The notes under the pieces: generated by a model
Seen by the model: only the letters and a program-made list of their open reading frames with translations
The model's database searches: none
What the model was told of the DNA's origin: nothing
Program-made: the position numbers and the translations under genes
Shown: piece after piece, positions 46,106 to 57,785 of the stretch
Position numbering within the stretch: position 1 is the first letter of the stretch
Layout: each line of letters begins with the position of its first letter
Source: Chrysoperla carnea
Lineage: Eukaryota > Arthropoda > Insecta > Neuroptera > Chrysopidae
Assembly (NCBI RefSeq): GCF_905475395.1
Contig: NC_058342.1
Span: 30,710,140-30,774,139 of the forward strand
Direction: 5' to 3'
Length of the DNA stretch: 64,000 bases

Positions 46106-49104
46106 GTATTTTTAATTTTTTTAAATGAACAAACATGGAAATTCTGCACTAACGTGACTCAAAAAGAACGAATATAAAAGTTTTACAACTGACTTCTTAT
46201 CGTGATACCAACAAAATAAAATGAAAAGTCCTATAGACACTAAAATCATGAACAAAATCAATTCTCACTACTCGAATTGTTGAAGTCAAATCTATCGTGG
46301 TGGCGATTCAGCAATCATAAAGCTAATTTTTGCTTTTTCGACCCTGACCATACGATAAGACCTTCTAAACCCATCACGACCGGGCAAAGCCCGAGCAGGT
46401 GGCAACCCTAGTACGTATAGAACACAAACAAATACCATACATACAAACATTAATTTTTATAGATTAGTGTTTTTTTAAGACGCGGTAAGTATTTATAAGT
46501 ATAAATTTCGATATTTTTGGATAATATTTATTTGGGACCAAAAATAATCGAAATTCTTTTAATAAAAAAAATAGAAGTAACTTAATAAGTCAATTAATCA
46601 AAAAAATCATAAAATAAAATATATGATATTTAAGACATTAATCACTTTCAACGTGACATTTTATCAATGTCATTTATTAATCAGGGACGTAGCTAACGGT
46701 CGTCAATTCCAAAATTCTTCAAAACCGAGATTTTTGGTCTAAAAAATTTAATTCCGAAGATTTGAAACTTTTCTATTAATGATTGGTTATTACAAAATTT
46801 CCGAATGGGGTGTTTTTTGAAAAAAATAAAAGTTAGATTATTTAGAGGATCAAAACCTGTCCAAAATTATTTAGAACAATGTAGCGAAATTATTCTGGAA
46901 TATTTTCTATGTCAGTTGTCAATCAGTTTATGCAATACATATTACATAATTAATATAAAGTTTGTATAGAAACTTATTTGCTTTAAATAATTTCTCTGAA
47001 ATAGGTTTCGAACAGAGGATAGTTTGACTTTAATATCTGAAATTTTGAGGAGATGTAAGCCCATGGGATTTCATCTCCGTCTCCAAAGATTTATCAAAAT
47101 TCATTATCAGCTATGTAAATTAATTTTAATCAAAGATCTTTATAAAAACTGGATATGACTTTCTTCTCACATATTTGATCAGTCAGTCTACACTTTCTCC
47201 CCCTAATTTGAAGTTTTTCAAAACCGAAGTCTATTACGGCTATAAAAAGCTGCGAATCGCAATAGTACATTAAAAAAAATTTGAGTTTTATAAGGAAAGT
47301 ATATTTCTCATTTTCGCTTTATAATGTTTCCTAACTTGTTTTCACAATTTCAAAACGTGGATTTTTGAATAGGAAACTTTAAAATTTGATCCTTGAATTC
47401 ACATTTAAATATAAATAGCTCTATATTCAACTATTAAACTCTTATTTTACGATCTTAAAAGTTTCAATTTAGTTTAAATTTCTTGCGAGACCCCAAAAAA
47501 TTGTCAATTTTGAGGCATACCTATTGTCAATCGATATAGTTGAAAACAGTTTTGGAGATATGCTGAAATGCTAAGAAGATTCTCGTTTTGCTTGCAAAAA
47601 TTAAAATAGTCGAATTTAGACTACTCTATGAACGTCAAAAAGGGGTATAAGTGCTCAAATTACCCCTTAAGCTTGTAATAAACTACTTTTCTCGAACTGT
47701 TACTTTTTTGCTTGTCTATTTTCGATTAAAATGTTAGTATATTAGCCGCGAAAACCCAATAAATCATTTTTCGCCCCCTTTTAACGAATCAAAAGGCATA
47801 GTGCTCAAGGGATAAGTGCTCTAAAGTTTTTGATCATATACTTAGAAATAGCTTACATATAATCTTTTTGTATGCAAAATGGCGATTTGTTTTTTCCTGA
47901 AAACATAAGTATTTCGAACTAAAATGCCATTTGGATAACAAATTAATCGAAAATATGCATATTTTACCATACGAGTAAAAACGCTTGCATTTTAAATCAC
48001 TCTTTAAGTGATAATAATAGCTAACTGTAGAGTATAATTTAAAAATCACACTTGATAAAGTAATGAAATAATTATCCGCGACAATAAGTAGTGGACAAAA
48101 ACATATCAAATTGAAAACCTGACATGAAAACATGTCGACCTGTAAATTTATCTAAATGAAATTGGGAATTAATTCAGCAGAATATAAAAGTAATCTTTTT
48201 TTGCATAAGCAGAATCTGTGAAAAATTTTCTTCATGATGAAACCTTTTTTGAAGTTCAATCACCGATTAATTTTTGTACAATTAACGTTTACGGCCCCAA
48301 AACTGTGTTTATTGTGATCAAGGGACCTTGGACTACCATTTACCGCAAAAAAAGAAAATTAATCGCAGTCCAACAACCGAACCACTTTAATTTAGTTATT
48401 TTAGACATGATATTTTCGCAATAATTTTCTCCTTGAAAAATAATATCTCCCAAATAATAAGTCCTTGATTACGTGCCTGATAATCAGTTTTCCTTTAATT
48501 AAAGAAGAAAAAAATATTTTTGTTTTTCATTTTTTTTTTTTTATATAATAATCAATACCCCTAACTTTTTCATAAATTATTCACACAAAAACTATAAAAG
48601 CTACATACAAATTAAAAACTTAATTGCGATCATATAGGCAATATGTATGACATAAATGTATATAAGGTTACATAAAAAATTAATAAGTATATATATTTTA
48701 CAAAAATGTTTTTGAATGAAGAGAAGGTTTTTAGTACGAAAAAAAAAAAAAAAAAAAAAAAAACTATACACACACATTAAAGTTTTTCTGTGAGTGGGCA
48801 AAAGTACAGAAAATACCATGTGCTATACATGCTTTTACTCTATCATCGAAAAAGTTCGTACGCGATTGAGAAAACTGAGGAAACACATTATTTGATTGGA
48901 ATGAGTGAACCAGACAGATAAATGATGCGTCAGAGGGAGACAGACTATGCGGGGGTTGGTTTATAATGCAGTGGTGAAGTGACTACACTAGTATACTACT
49001 CCGCATTCCGACATTTGAATCACTGTATAACTGTATTACTCAAGTCATTTTAAAAAAAACGTTCATTCAAGCAATTCTCTCGAAGAAAAAAACATTTTTA
49101 AAGA
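46106..49104. other. Long AT-rich region, no gene seen
   Basis: Open frames at 47834-48133 (minus) and 48218-48424 (plus) have no recognisable domain, splice context or codon quality. A 25-A run is at about 48739-48764. Positions 48840-49010 are somewhat GC-richer and unique. Confidence 0.4.
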
Positions 49105-49365
49105 ACAAGCTTTTATTGTACTAAAAAGTAGAAAATAATTTTATCTATGAGTCACTTATACCCGACTATTTGTAAAAGCTTGAGGCGGTGCTCAATTTAA
49201 TATATCAAAAATGAATCGGAACGCCTCATCTACTCCACATGCCTAATTATTTTTCGATTCATTCTTGATATTAAGCGCCTCAAGCTTTTAAAAATAGTCG
49301 GATATGAGTGACTCATAGATAAAATCACTTTCTAATTTTTTAGTACAATAAAAGCTTGTCCTTAA
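49105..49365. mobile_element. Fold-back element M
   Basis: The left arm 'acaagcttttattgtacta', 'tctatgagtcacttat', 'aaaagcttgaggcg' is mirrored by the right arm 'cgcctcaagctttt', 'atgagtgactcataga', 'agtacaataaaagcttgt'. The arms are about 90-110 bp with a loop of about 50 bp. A one-armed relative is at 5284-5378. Confidence 0.88.
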
Positions 49366-49984
49366 AATTTTTAATTTAAGACTAAAAAAAGGTACATATA
49401 TCAAATATGGTGGAAGCGATGAGAAAATCAGGACCCCACAACCTTACCATGCATTGTCATCCAAACTAAATGTGCATGCAAAATTTCAGCTCAATCGGAA
49501 ACCTGGAAGTGGATCAAATTTGAGTTGCAAGATTTGATTACAGACAGACAACAGGACAGGTGAAACTAAATAAAAGCTTGTAAAAAACAAACAAGATGAA
49601 AGTAGTGGCAACTTTCAGTTATTAATGAGAGAAATTCAATAAAGAAAATTTAACGTAAATTTCCCGGACCATGAAAAGTTTGAGTATGCCAATCCAGAAA
49701 AACTTTTCTATCAAATATCTCTGGAAATTATAGATCATTGATTTGAAAACCGTAAAATTCACTAACCTAAAATTTTCGTATTTTCCTAGTATTTTAGTAG
49801 AAGGTGATTAAATATAAGTTTTTGCATCCTTTCCGAGAAAGAAATACAGGCATTTTATTTGAACCTGCCCTTTTGTGCGGAAAATAAAACTTTTCAAATT
49901 CTTTTAAAAGCTTTTTGAGTGCAACCAATCTTTATGAAACTTCTGAAATTCGTGCCATTTTTCATTCGATGTTATTCAATGTTC
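49366..49984. other. Spacer
   Basis: No gene is recognised. 'taaataaaagcttgtaa' at 49568-49584 echoes the terminus of element M. Confidence 0.35.
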
Positions 49985-50142
49985 GGCTACTAACTTCGAG
50001 ATTGGTGATTTGAATCCAGGCAGCGGCAGTGTGACTAAACTCCACCCACATCATAAAATATTTATTTGTATATTGAATGTAGTTTAAGATGTAGTTTTAG
50101 ATGATAAACGGAGGTTAAATCCCATTACTATTATTAGCGTTA
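49985..50142 (+). mobile_element. SINE-L, 5'-truncated copy
   Basis: 'gatttgaatccaggcagcgg', 'ctccacccacatcat' and 'cggaggttaaatcccatta' followed by a short (ATT)n match the B-box-to-tail part of 35885-36205. The A-box half and part of the body are absent. Confidence 0.8.
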
Positions 50143-50296
50143 TTTTCTGAAAAATTCTGATCTGAAAAACCTGAAATTTAATTCAAAATTCAAAGTTTCC
50201 ATAACTTTCAGCTTGTTAATTTTTTTGAGAGGTGAAAAACCAAGATGATTGTAGTATATCTAATGTTTGAAATAGCCCTAGAAAAGTATACTGTAT
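50143..50296. other. Spacer
   Basis: Nothing recognisable. Confidence 0.3.
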
Positions 50297-50297
50297 A

Positions 50298-50389
<92 letters not shown>
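50297..50389. repeat. (AT)n microsatellite, about 45 units
   Basis: An uninterrupted AT dinucleotide tract of about 90 bp. It is likely polymorphic and able to extrude as a hairpin. Confidence 0.98.
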
Positions 50390-50391
<2 letters not shown>

Positions 50392-50510
50392 TAACAGCAA
50401 TATTGTAGACTGGCAGAGCAGACAGATCGATTGGGGTGGCGCCTCAGATGTCAGCCACTAACCAGACAGACGCCAAAGAATCCCCTCTGCCCCACACAGC
50501 CCTATAACGT
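50390..50510 (+). other. GC-rich island directly after the (AT)n tract
   Basis: This is the most GC-rich 120 bp of the right half of the window. One plus frame reads SNIVDWQSRQIDWGGASDVSH before TAA. A TTGTAG before ACTGGCAG could serve as a splice acceptor. It may be a short terminal exon or a conserved non-coding element; no family is recognised. Confidence 0.25.
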
Positions 50511-51227
50511 ATACAACTACTAAAACAACCCCTATCAATTTACAACTATGTACAATGTATCTCATGAATTTTTCTTTAAATTTCGGTCATTATTATATAT
50601 TTTATATTTTTATTATATAATCATAATAATAATAAGGGATACTTTTTTTAATGTATTGAATTGTGAGTAATGATTAAGTTTTATTGATAAGAGCTTTCAT
50701 TGCGGTCTTGCAAAAGCTCTGCTTTTTTATTTTTTATTCGTTTTTTAATTAAAAGTGTGTACGGGAACCTATTAATTTATGTACAAGAGGTTTCAAAAAT
50801 TTTATTTAATGTTTTACACTTTTGAAATTATTGTTTATAATTTTAACATTTAGTATCAAATTTTGATTTTACCTGAAAGATCTATTTAAATAGTAAAATA
50901 CTAAAATTCTTTATACATTATTAAAATATTTAAATGTCCTATTCTTATACATTGCCACTATTTAAGGGTTAAATTAAAATTGTATTTTGACAAGTGACAT
51001 TCTTTTGTTTTTAATCATTCAATATTTCTAATACTGGCATGTGAGCAACTAGTAACTATTAACCATTTACAGTTAGTATTTCAATTTCGAGACATTCTCG
51101 AATTACAGAAATGCTTTTCACATCTGTTTTTGTATAGATAATTTTAAGAAATTTATGCATTCCAGCGCGTTTCATCACGAAAAGAAAAACTTGAATGTGA
51201 AATTTCTCAAAATTTTCTATCTACATT
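50511..51227. other. AT-rich spacer
   Basis: No gene is recognised. Confidence 0.35.
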
Positions 51228-51238
51228 TATCTCATTGT

Positions 51239-51520
51239 CACCCTATTAGCTCAGTTGGTTAAGGCGTAACCAATTCCAGTATGCTTAGGGTATCGAGTTC
51301 GATTCCCGCCATCGTAACAAAATTAATTTAATTGGTAGTTGTGATGGACTGGTGTAGTGCATGGTATATGCATCAAGGAGGTGAACTCAGCCTCTGAAAT
51401 TGAGGAGCTGATAAATGAAATTATCAGCGGAAAGGTGGTAAAACACATATATGGTATCACAATGGGCTCTATAGATCTAAGTGTGTCCTTCGTGGACAGC
51501 CAATATAACCTAACCTAACC
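51239..51520 (+). mobile_element. SINE-T copy 3, intact with target-site duplication
   Basis: The A box TTAGCTCAGTTGG (51246) and B box GAGTTCGATTCCCGCC are the best preserved of the three copies. The body is complete. The tail is CAATATAACCTAACCTAACC. A perfect 11-bp direct repeat TATCTCATTGT flanks it (51228-51238 and 51521-51531), showing insertion as a unit and fixing the element's end inside the CCTAA run. Confidence 0.95.
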
Positions 51521-51531
51521 TATCTCATTGT

Positions 51532-52160
51532 GTTCAGGAGATGATCTACAATATCTACAAGAAAACATATTTCCCATGATGGGAACAGACCATCCTTAAT
51601 ACAGTGATGATCTTCAGACGTAAATATTAAACTTTCTGCGTTGATTTTTTCCCAACACTCTTGTACATCATAATTTACTTGAGTGTTATACAAGTTGCAT
51701 ACTTTTGAAACCATTTTCACTCGTTGTGTTCATCTACAATAACAGTGTTTTCAGAAAGTTTTGTAATTTTCATTCACACACACACACACAAAAAAGAAAA
51801 ATCAAATAATTTTCTTTTATCATAAATACATTGTTGTATGGAAAATCATGTTTTTCAATGAGAAACATTATTTTATGAGATATGTCGTTTTTCACGAATA
51901 TTTCCTTTTGAGATATCACCATCAAACTGTCATCAGTCAAGTATTTTGAGTTCATTTTGATACGGTCCTTCAACTTTCATCAAAACTTTTCATATAATAT
52001 AGTATGTATATATATATATATATGTTTGTCTGTTAGAGATGAATGGTCAATATACTCCACAATGGACATATTTTTATCAGTTTCGAAAAACTTCTCTCGA
52101 ACAATCGAAATTTAACTTATTCATTTAGTGACTTTCACCGCCAACTATAATGTCTGTTTT
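51532..52160. other. Spacer with two protein-like minus-strand frames
   Basis: Minus frames at 51770-51973 and 51520-51720 read as fairly natural protein (for example QECWEKINAESLIFTSEDHH), but are separated by stops and a (TG)n run. The second overlaps the SINE's target duplication. I find no splice pair joining them and no known domain. They may be remnants of a gene. Confidence 0.3.
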
Positions 52161-52738
52161 TATACCATGTATATGAAATATATCAGGGTATACTAAGTTT
52201 ACTCCCAAGTATGTAATGCTTAAAAATATTGATGCTATGAACAACATTTTGGTATAGGTGTTCATAAAATCACCTAATTAGTCCATTCCCGGTTGTCTGT
52301 CTGTCGTCTGTCATCTGTCGTCTGCCCGTCTGTCATCACGATTACTCAAAAACGAAAAGAGATATCAAACTGAAATTTTATAGCTTGCTAAGGATGTAAA
52401 AAGTGAGGTCAAGTTCGTAAATGAGTAACATTGGTCAATTGAGTTTTGGATTCATAGGACCCATCTTGTAAACCGTTAGAGATAGAACAAAAATTTAGGT
52501 GTAAAAAATGTTCCTGATTAAAAAATAAACAACTTTTGTTTGAAACATTTTTTCGTAAACATCACTGTTTATCCGTATCCGTATCCGTTATCATATTATG
52601 CGCAAATTGTAGTATTATATGAGTATATCAGTTATATATGTGTGACATGTATGTATGTGTAATGTGACAGAGTAATCAACACTGTGTATATATGGTATTT
52701 CAACAATTAACTCAGTCAATTGTTTGTTTTCACTTGTT
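52161..52738 (+). mobile_element. Family A element, longest intact copy
   Basis: It runs from TATACCATGTATATG at 52161 to TTTTCACTTG at 52738. Features in order: left TATACCATGTATA; GTCTGTCTGTCGTCTGTC microsatellite (about 52293-52335); conserved core; right inverted partner ATATATGGTATT (about 52686); terminal hairpin with arms AACAATTAAC/GTCAATTGTT; end TTTTCACTTG. T residues lie just outside both ends and there is no obvious target duplication. This layout matches DINE-1/HINE-type non-autonomous Helentrons. No Rep/helicase is present. Confidence 0.92.
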
Positions 52739-53024
52739 ATTCCATTATATTTATTCTGAAAATGGAAAATGATTTTAACATAAATATTTTATTTTAATAT
52801 AAATTGATGCTTTTCAAAAACTCCACCACAATTGCTGTTAACGCCAGAGATGGTTAGAGATAACGAAAAAAATTATTAGCAAAAGTTGCTTAGAATATCT
52901 TTTAGGTCCATATATCGATTTTCATGACAAAATTCGATTTTTTATTTTTCATTATTTTGGTTTTTAATCAAAGTAATTACAAGTTTATTTTTTAATTTTA
53001 TAACTATGTTTTATAACTGATTTC
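52739..53024. other. Spacer between inverted family A copies
   Basis: No gene is recognised. Confidence 0.3.
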
Positions 53025-53494
53025 TTGATCACATTACACATACAAACATGTGACACATACATAACTGATAATCAAGTATAGTACATATTATAAAATTTCC
53101 GCCTAATTGGCGCCCTCACGGGTAAACAGTGATGTTTACGAAAAAATGTTTCAAACAAAAGTTGGAACATTTTTTACATTTAAACTTTTGTTCTATCTCT
53201 AACGGCTTACAAGATGGATCCTACGGACCCAAGACCCAATTGACCTATGATGCTCATTTACGAACTTTTTACGTCCTGAGTACGCTGTAAAAATTTCAGT
53301 TCGAGATCATTTTTCGTTTTTGAGTTATCGTGTCCACATACGGACGGACGGACGGACAACCGGAAATGGACTAATTAGAAGATTTTATGAACACCTATGA
53401 CAAAATTTTTTTCCTAGCATCATTATTTTTAAGCGTTACAAACTTGGGACTAAACTTAATATACTATGTATATTTCATATATACATGGTATAAT
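53025..53494 (-). mobile_element. Family A element, hairpin end missing
   Basis: On minus it runs from TATACCATG (about 53493) through the GTCCGTCCGTCCG microsatellite (53342-53360) to the 'tgtgtaatgtgatc' block near 53025. The terminal hairpin is absent. It lies in opposite orientation to 52161-52738, about 290 bp away. Confidence 0.88.
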
Positions 53495-55222
53495 GAAATA
53501 ATCCTAAATTTTGCCTAAAAAAAGCCCCAAGAAGAGAAAAATGAACATTCACCGTATTTACTCAAAAAACCGAACCACTTTAAATACTTATAACCGAATT
53601 TTCATCGAGTTGCTAAAATTTTTGTGCTCAAAATCTGTATTCCCGGTACTAATTGTAAACACGTCATGAATACATTCAAACAGACAGTATGATAACACGT
53701 AGGAGACAAGCGACAATCATAGCGACATAGTCAGTAGCAGTACATGAATGCATATGTTTAAAACTGAAAGAGAGTGTTGATGAAGAACGCGCGTAAGCAC
53801 TCATTCTAAAGGTATAGGTGAAAGGCTGAATGGATAGTTTTACATAGCACATACACGTGTAGTGGAGCGTTTGAAATCTCACGTAACATCTCTTTCTGTC
53901 TCTGTGCTTTTTATAATAAGCCATCTGCATATAACAATGTATAAAAACACATGTATATACTAATCATGTATTACATAATCAAAGTCCGAAATAGAGAATA
54001 TTCATGTATTTTTTTAATATTTTTAATTCATTGTTTACACCGTTATAACATAGTAACAAATAAATATTGTTTAAAAATGCTGTAATTAAGTGTAAAAAAA
54101 TATTTAAAATAGATAATAATTTTGAGATGTTTAAACGCAGTCCTTTTTGGCGCTCTCTGTTGATGACGTATTAATATGTGATCTGTCAGTTGGTGACAGT
54201 TCAATGTATAATTTACACTTTAAAAAATGAACACAGAATTTACACACGTTATTATTTTAAGTTTTTTAATAAAATGCCGTAGAATAATATAACTCATAAT
54301 TAATACCATACAGTATGTCAACAAATCTGACAAGCCACATACTATGACGTCACGTCCGTTTTAAAATTTGAATTTTCGTTTTAGAAATTTGAATTTCTCT
54401 CACTCAATTTGTACTTTTATTAATTAATATTAAGTAATTAAAAAGATATTCATTACTAAAATGATGGTTTAGTTGAAATGTCCAGCCAATAAAGTTATGG
54501 GAAAAAAATATTAGAATCAAATTTATTCATGAATATTCCCTATTGATCTTTTTAACATGAAGTATTTTAAGATATTGGATCATGCCAATTTTTTGCAAAA
54601 ACAATTTTATATAAATGAATGCCTATTGAAACCATTTAACAAAAATTAGTTTCATCGAATTTTTCCTGAAATAATGGACCTGTTTAATCAAATTAATTAC
54701 CGCTTTTGAAGTAAAAAAAAATCAAATGCATTATTATAAAACCTGATGATCATAAATCTTATTTATATCCACAAAACTGAATAATTAAGTGCGATTTTTT
54801 TCGTATCGAGAAAATGAAAATAGCCTTATTGTTTTACCTTGTTATCTATCAAATAGTCAAACAGTAGCATTCTCGTTTGAACATACTTTATTTCGGACTT
54901 CAAATTATACAAAGCACGTGTACTTACAGAGTATTAAAATATCTATATTGTATAAGCAAAGTCCGAATTTGTAGCAATCATTTGCTTCCTTAATTATATA
55001 AGAAACTCACATTAGTTGAGTGTCACCTAAACTTCGAGCCACGTCTATCGCCCAACATAATTCGATAAATTACTAATGTTAAGTAGGCCGAATTATGTTA
55101 GACCGAATTTTATTAGGCAGAATTAGTTTCGGTGATATGTTGTTGAAATTGAATATCTTATATATTATAACTCTAGCAAGTGTTTTTCTGTCTCACGCTT
55201 ATCTTCCTAATTGTTTTATCAA
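53495..55222. other. AT-rich region, no gene seen
   Basis: Frames at 53676-53930 (minus) and 54789-54974 (plus) have no recognised domain. Positions 53660-53930 are moderately GC-rich and unique in the window. Confidence 0.35.
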
Positions 55223-55487
55223 TTGACCTATGTTGCGCATTTACGAACTCGACCTCACTTTTTTCGCCCTGAGAACGCTATAAAAATTTCAGCCTGATAT
55301 CTTTTTTTGTTTTTGAGTTATCGGGTTCACAGACGGACGGACGGACAACCAGAAATTGACTAATTACGTGATTTTGTGAACGCCTATATCAAAATTTTTG
55401 TCGTCGCATCAATAATTTTAAGCGTTACAAACTTGGGACTAAACTTAGTATACCTTGATATATATTATATATATACATGGTATAAAA
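55223..55487 (-). mobile_element. Family A left-half element
   Basis: On minus it runs from TATACCATG (55485) to the 'gtaaatgcgcaacataggtc' block. The GTCCGTCCGTCTG microsatellite is at about 55332-55345. The right half is absent. Confidence 0.88.
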
Positions 55488-55784
55488 ATTAAATTTAAAA
55501 TATTGGTATCTACTAAGGCTCGTTTAGCTAACAGAAGTTATTTTGAGCTGTTTGAAATAGTCTTCAAAGGTTCTCATAATCTGGATTTAAACTATCGTAA
55601 CGTCTATGGACTACTTTAAAGTATTAATTTAAGTAGCTGTATAAAATTACTTTATATTTCAATCTTTTTTTGATTAATGATGCATAATTTCCAAACAAAT
55701 TGTGTTAATAATTAAGTAATATATAGTCATTGATTTTATTTTGTTTTTCAAATCATGTGTATGATAGACAGTTTTATATATTCG
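55488..55784. other. Spacer
   Basis: Nothing recognisable. Confidence 0.3.
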
Positions 55785-55965
55785 CTCCATGCATGAGTTT
55801 CATTTCAGGGAGTTATCATAGTAACGACACACTATCAAATAATATATCTGTATGGATGGACATATAAGTGTATGGATTCTATATATGGTATACATAGAAA
55901 ATTTAATACTATTTTGTAATAAATTTAGAATATCTTTCCTTTTGTTTACAATTTTATGGATTTTA
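55785..55965 (+). repeat. Family I repeat, third copy (partial)
   Basis: 'gagtttcatttcagggagtt', 'tatggatggacatata' and 'agaaaatttaatactatt' parallel 3922-4050. It is diverged and shorter than the other copies. Confidence 0.65.
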
Positions 55966-55980
55966 ATTTTGAAAATGAAG

Positions 55981-57612
55981 TTTTGCCCATGATACTCGCT
56001 GACATTGTAACTTTCTATAGGTCCAATCATTAAATTAACCTGATTTTTATACTTTTTGGATTAAAATTACCCCATCCACCGAGTTTCATCAAATTCCAAA
56101 AAATTTTTTTTTTTGCGTTTTTCTCGATTTTTTCAAAGGGGTACCCCTTAAGAAAATTCCAAAAAAATCGAAAATTTTTTTCATCTCCGATATCGATGAA
56201 ACTCAGTATATAAGGTAATTTTAACCCAAAAAATCCAAAAATAGGGTTTATTTAATTATTGGATGCGTGGCTTTTGAGATATAATCCAAAATTGGACACA
56301 AAGAGCGATTTTCACAGAAACTATTGATCCAATCGATACAAACACCCGATTTTTGTATTTTTTGGGTCAAAATTACCTTATATACTGAGTTTTATCGAAA
56401 TCCGAAACAATAATTTTTTCCCGATTTTTTCGATTTTTTCAAAGTTTTGCCCATGATACTCGCTGACATTGTAACTTTCTATAGGTCCAATCATTAAATT
56501 AACCTGATTTTTATACTTTTTGGATTAAAATTACCCCATCCACCGAGTTTCATCAAATTCCAAAAAATTTTTTTTTTTGCGTTTTTCTCGATTTTTTCAA
56601 AGGGACCCCTTAAGAAAATTCCAAAAAAATCGAAAATTTTTTTCATCTCCGATATCGATGAAACTCAGTATATAAGGTAATTTTAACCCAAAAAATCCAA
56701 AAATAGGGTTTATTTAATTATTGGATGCGTGGCTTTTGAGATATAATCCAAAATTGGACACAAAGAGCGATTTTCACAGAAACTATTGATCCAATCGATA
56801 CAAACACCCGATTTTTGTATTTTTTGGGTCAAAATTACCTTATATACTGAGTTTTATCGAAATCCGAAACAATAATTTTTTCCCGATTTTTTCGATTTTT
56901 TCAAAGGGGTACCCCTTAAAAAAATTGCAAAAAATCGAAAATTTTTTTTTACCTCCAATTTCGATGAAACTCAGTATATAAGGTAATTTTGACCCAAAAA
57001 ATCCAAAAATAGGGTTTATTTAATTATTGGATGCGTGGCTTTTGAGATATAATCCAAAATTGGACACAAAGAGCGATTTTCACAGGAACTATTGATCCAA
57101 TCGATACAAACACAAGATTTTTGTATTTTTTGGGTCAAAATTACCTTATATACAGAGTTTTATCGAAATCCGAAACAATAATTTTTTCCCGATTTTTCCT
57201 ATTTTTTCTAAGGGATACCCCTTACAAAAATTTAAAAAAATCGAAAAATTTTTTTACCTCCAATTTCGATAAAACTCAGTATATAAGGTAATTTTGACCC
57301 AAAAAGTACAAAAATCGGGTACATTTGTTGACTGGTCGAATAGTTTTTGCGATACGAGCTAAAATCGATCCAAATATTGCGATATCTCAGAAACTCTGTA
57401 TCCAATCATTAAATTAACCGAATTTTTATACTTTTTGGATCAAAATTACCCTATCCACCGAGTTTCATCAAATTCCAAAACAAAATTTTTTTTTCCATTT
57501 TTTCGATTTTTCCGAAGCGGTACCCCTTAAAAAATTGCAAAAAATCTAGAAATTTTTTTCATCTCCAATTTCGATAAAACTTAGTATATAAGGTAATTTT
57601 GACCCAAAAAGT
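55981..57612. repeat. Satellite family E array with a 464-bp recent duplication
   Basis: The palindrome GGGGTACCCC (or variants) recurs at about 56140, 56600, 56906, 57213 and 57519; the last four are spaced about 306 bp. Blocks 'ctcagtatataaggtaattt' and 'ttggatgcgtggcttttgag' recur with it. Positions 55981-56444 are repeated almost exactly at 56445-56906, the only clear difference being GGGGTACCCC against GGGACCCC. A diverged relative is at 23232-24125. Non-coding. Confidence 0.93.
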
Positions 57613-57785
57613 AGTCGACCCCCAAAAACGATTGATTATATAACGAATTTCTCGAAAATTACAAGAGGCGACGGGGATACCGTTCATCCTGCGCACCAAG
57701 TACCTTTGAGACCAATCCTGTCACAATATTCGTGTTCAGCGACTCCAAAAACCCCCGAGTAACAAGTTTAGACTCATAACATGAC
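57613..57785 (-). repeat. Family C minisatellite unit fused to satellite E
   Basis: 'gattatataacgaatttctc', 'accaatcctgtcacaatatt' and 'gtgttcagcgactcc' are one unit of family C. It joins the satellite directly at 57612/57613 ('gacccaaaaagta|gtcgacc'). Confidence 0.8.

Noticed and set aside
47834-48133. 99-codon minus frame
   Set aside because: Low-complexity, hydrophobic AT-driven composition, no start context or domain.
48218-48424. 68-codon plus frame
   Set aside because: No domain, splice signals or conservation evidence; does not resemble a TGF-beta propeptide exon.
48739-48764. Poly-A tract as a processed-pseudogene tail
   Set aside because: No coding or retrocopy sequence is found on the 5' side and no flanking duplication is seen.
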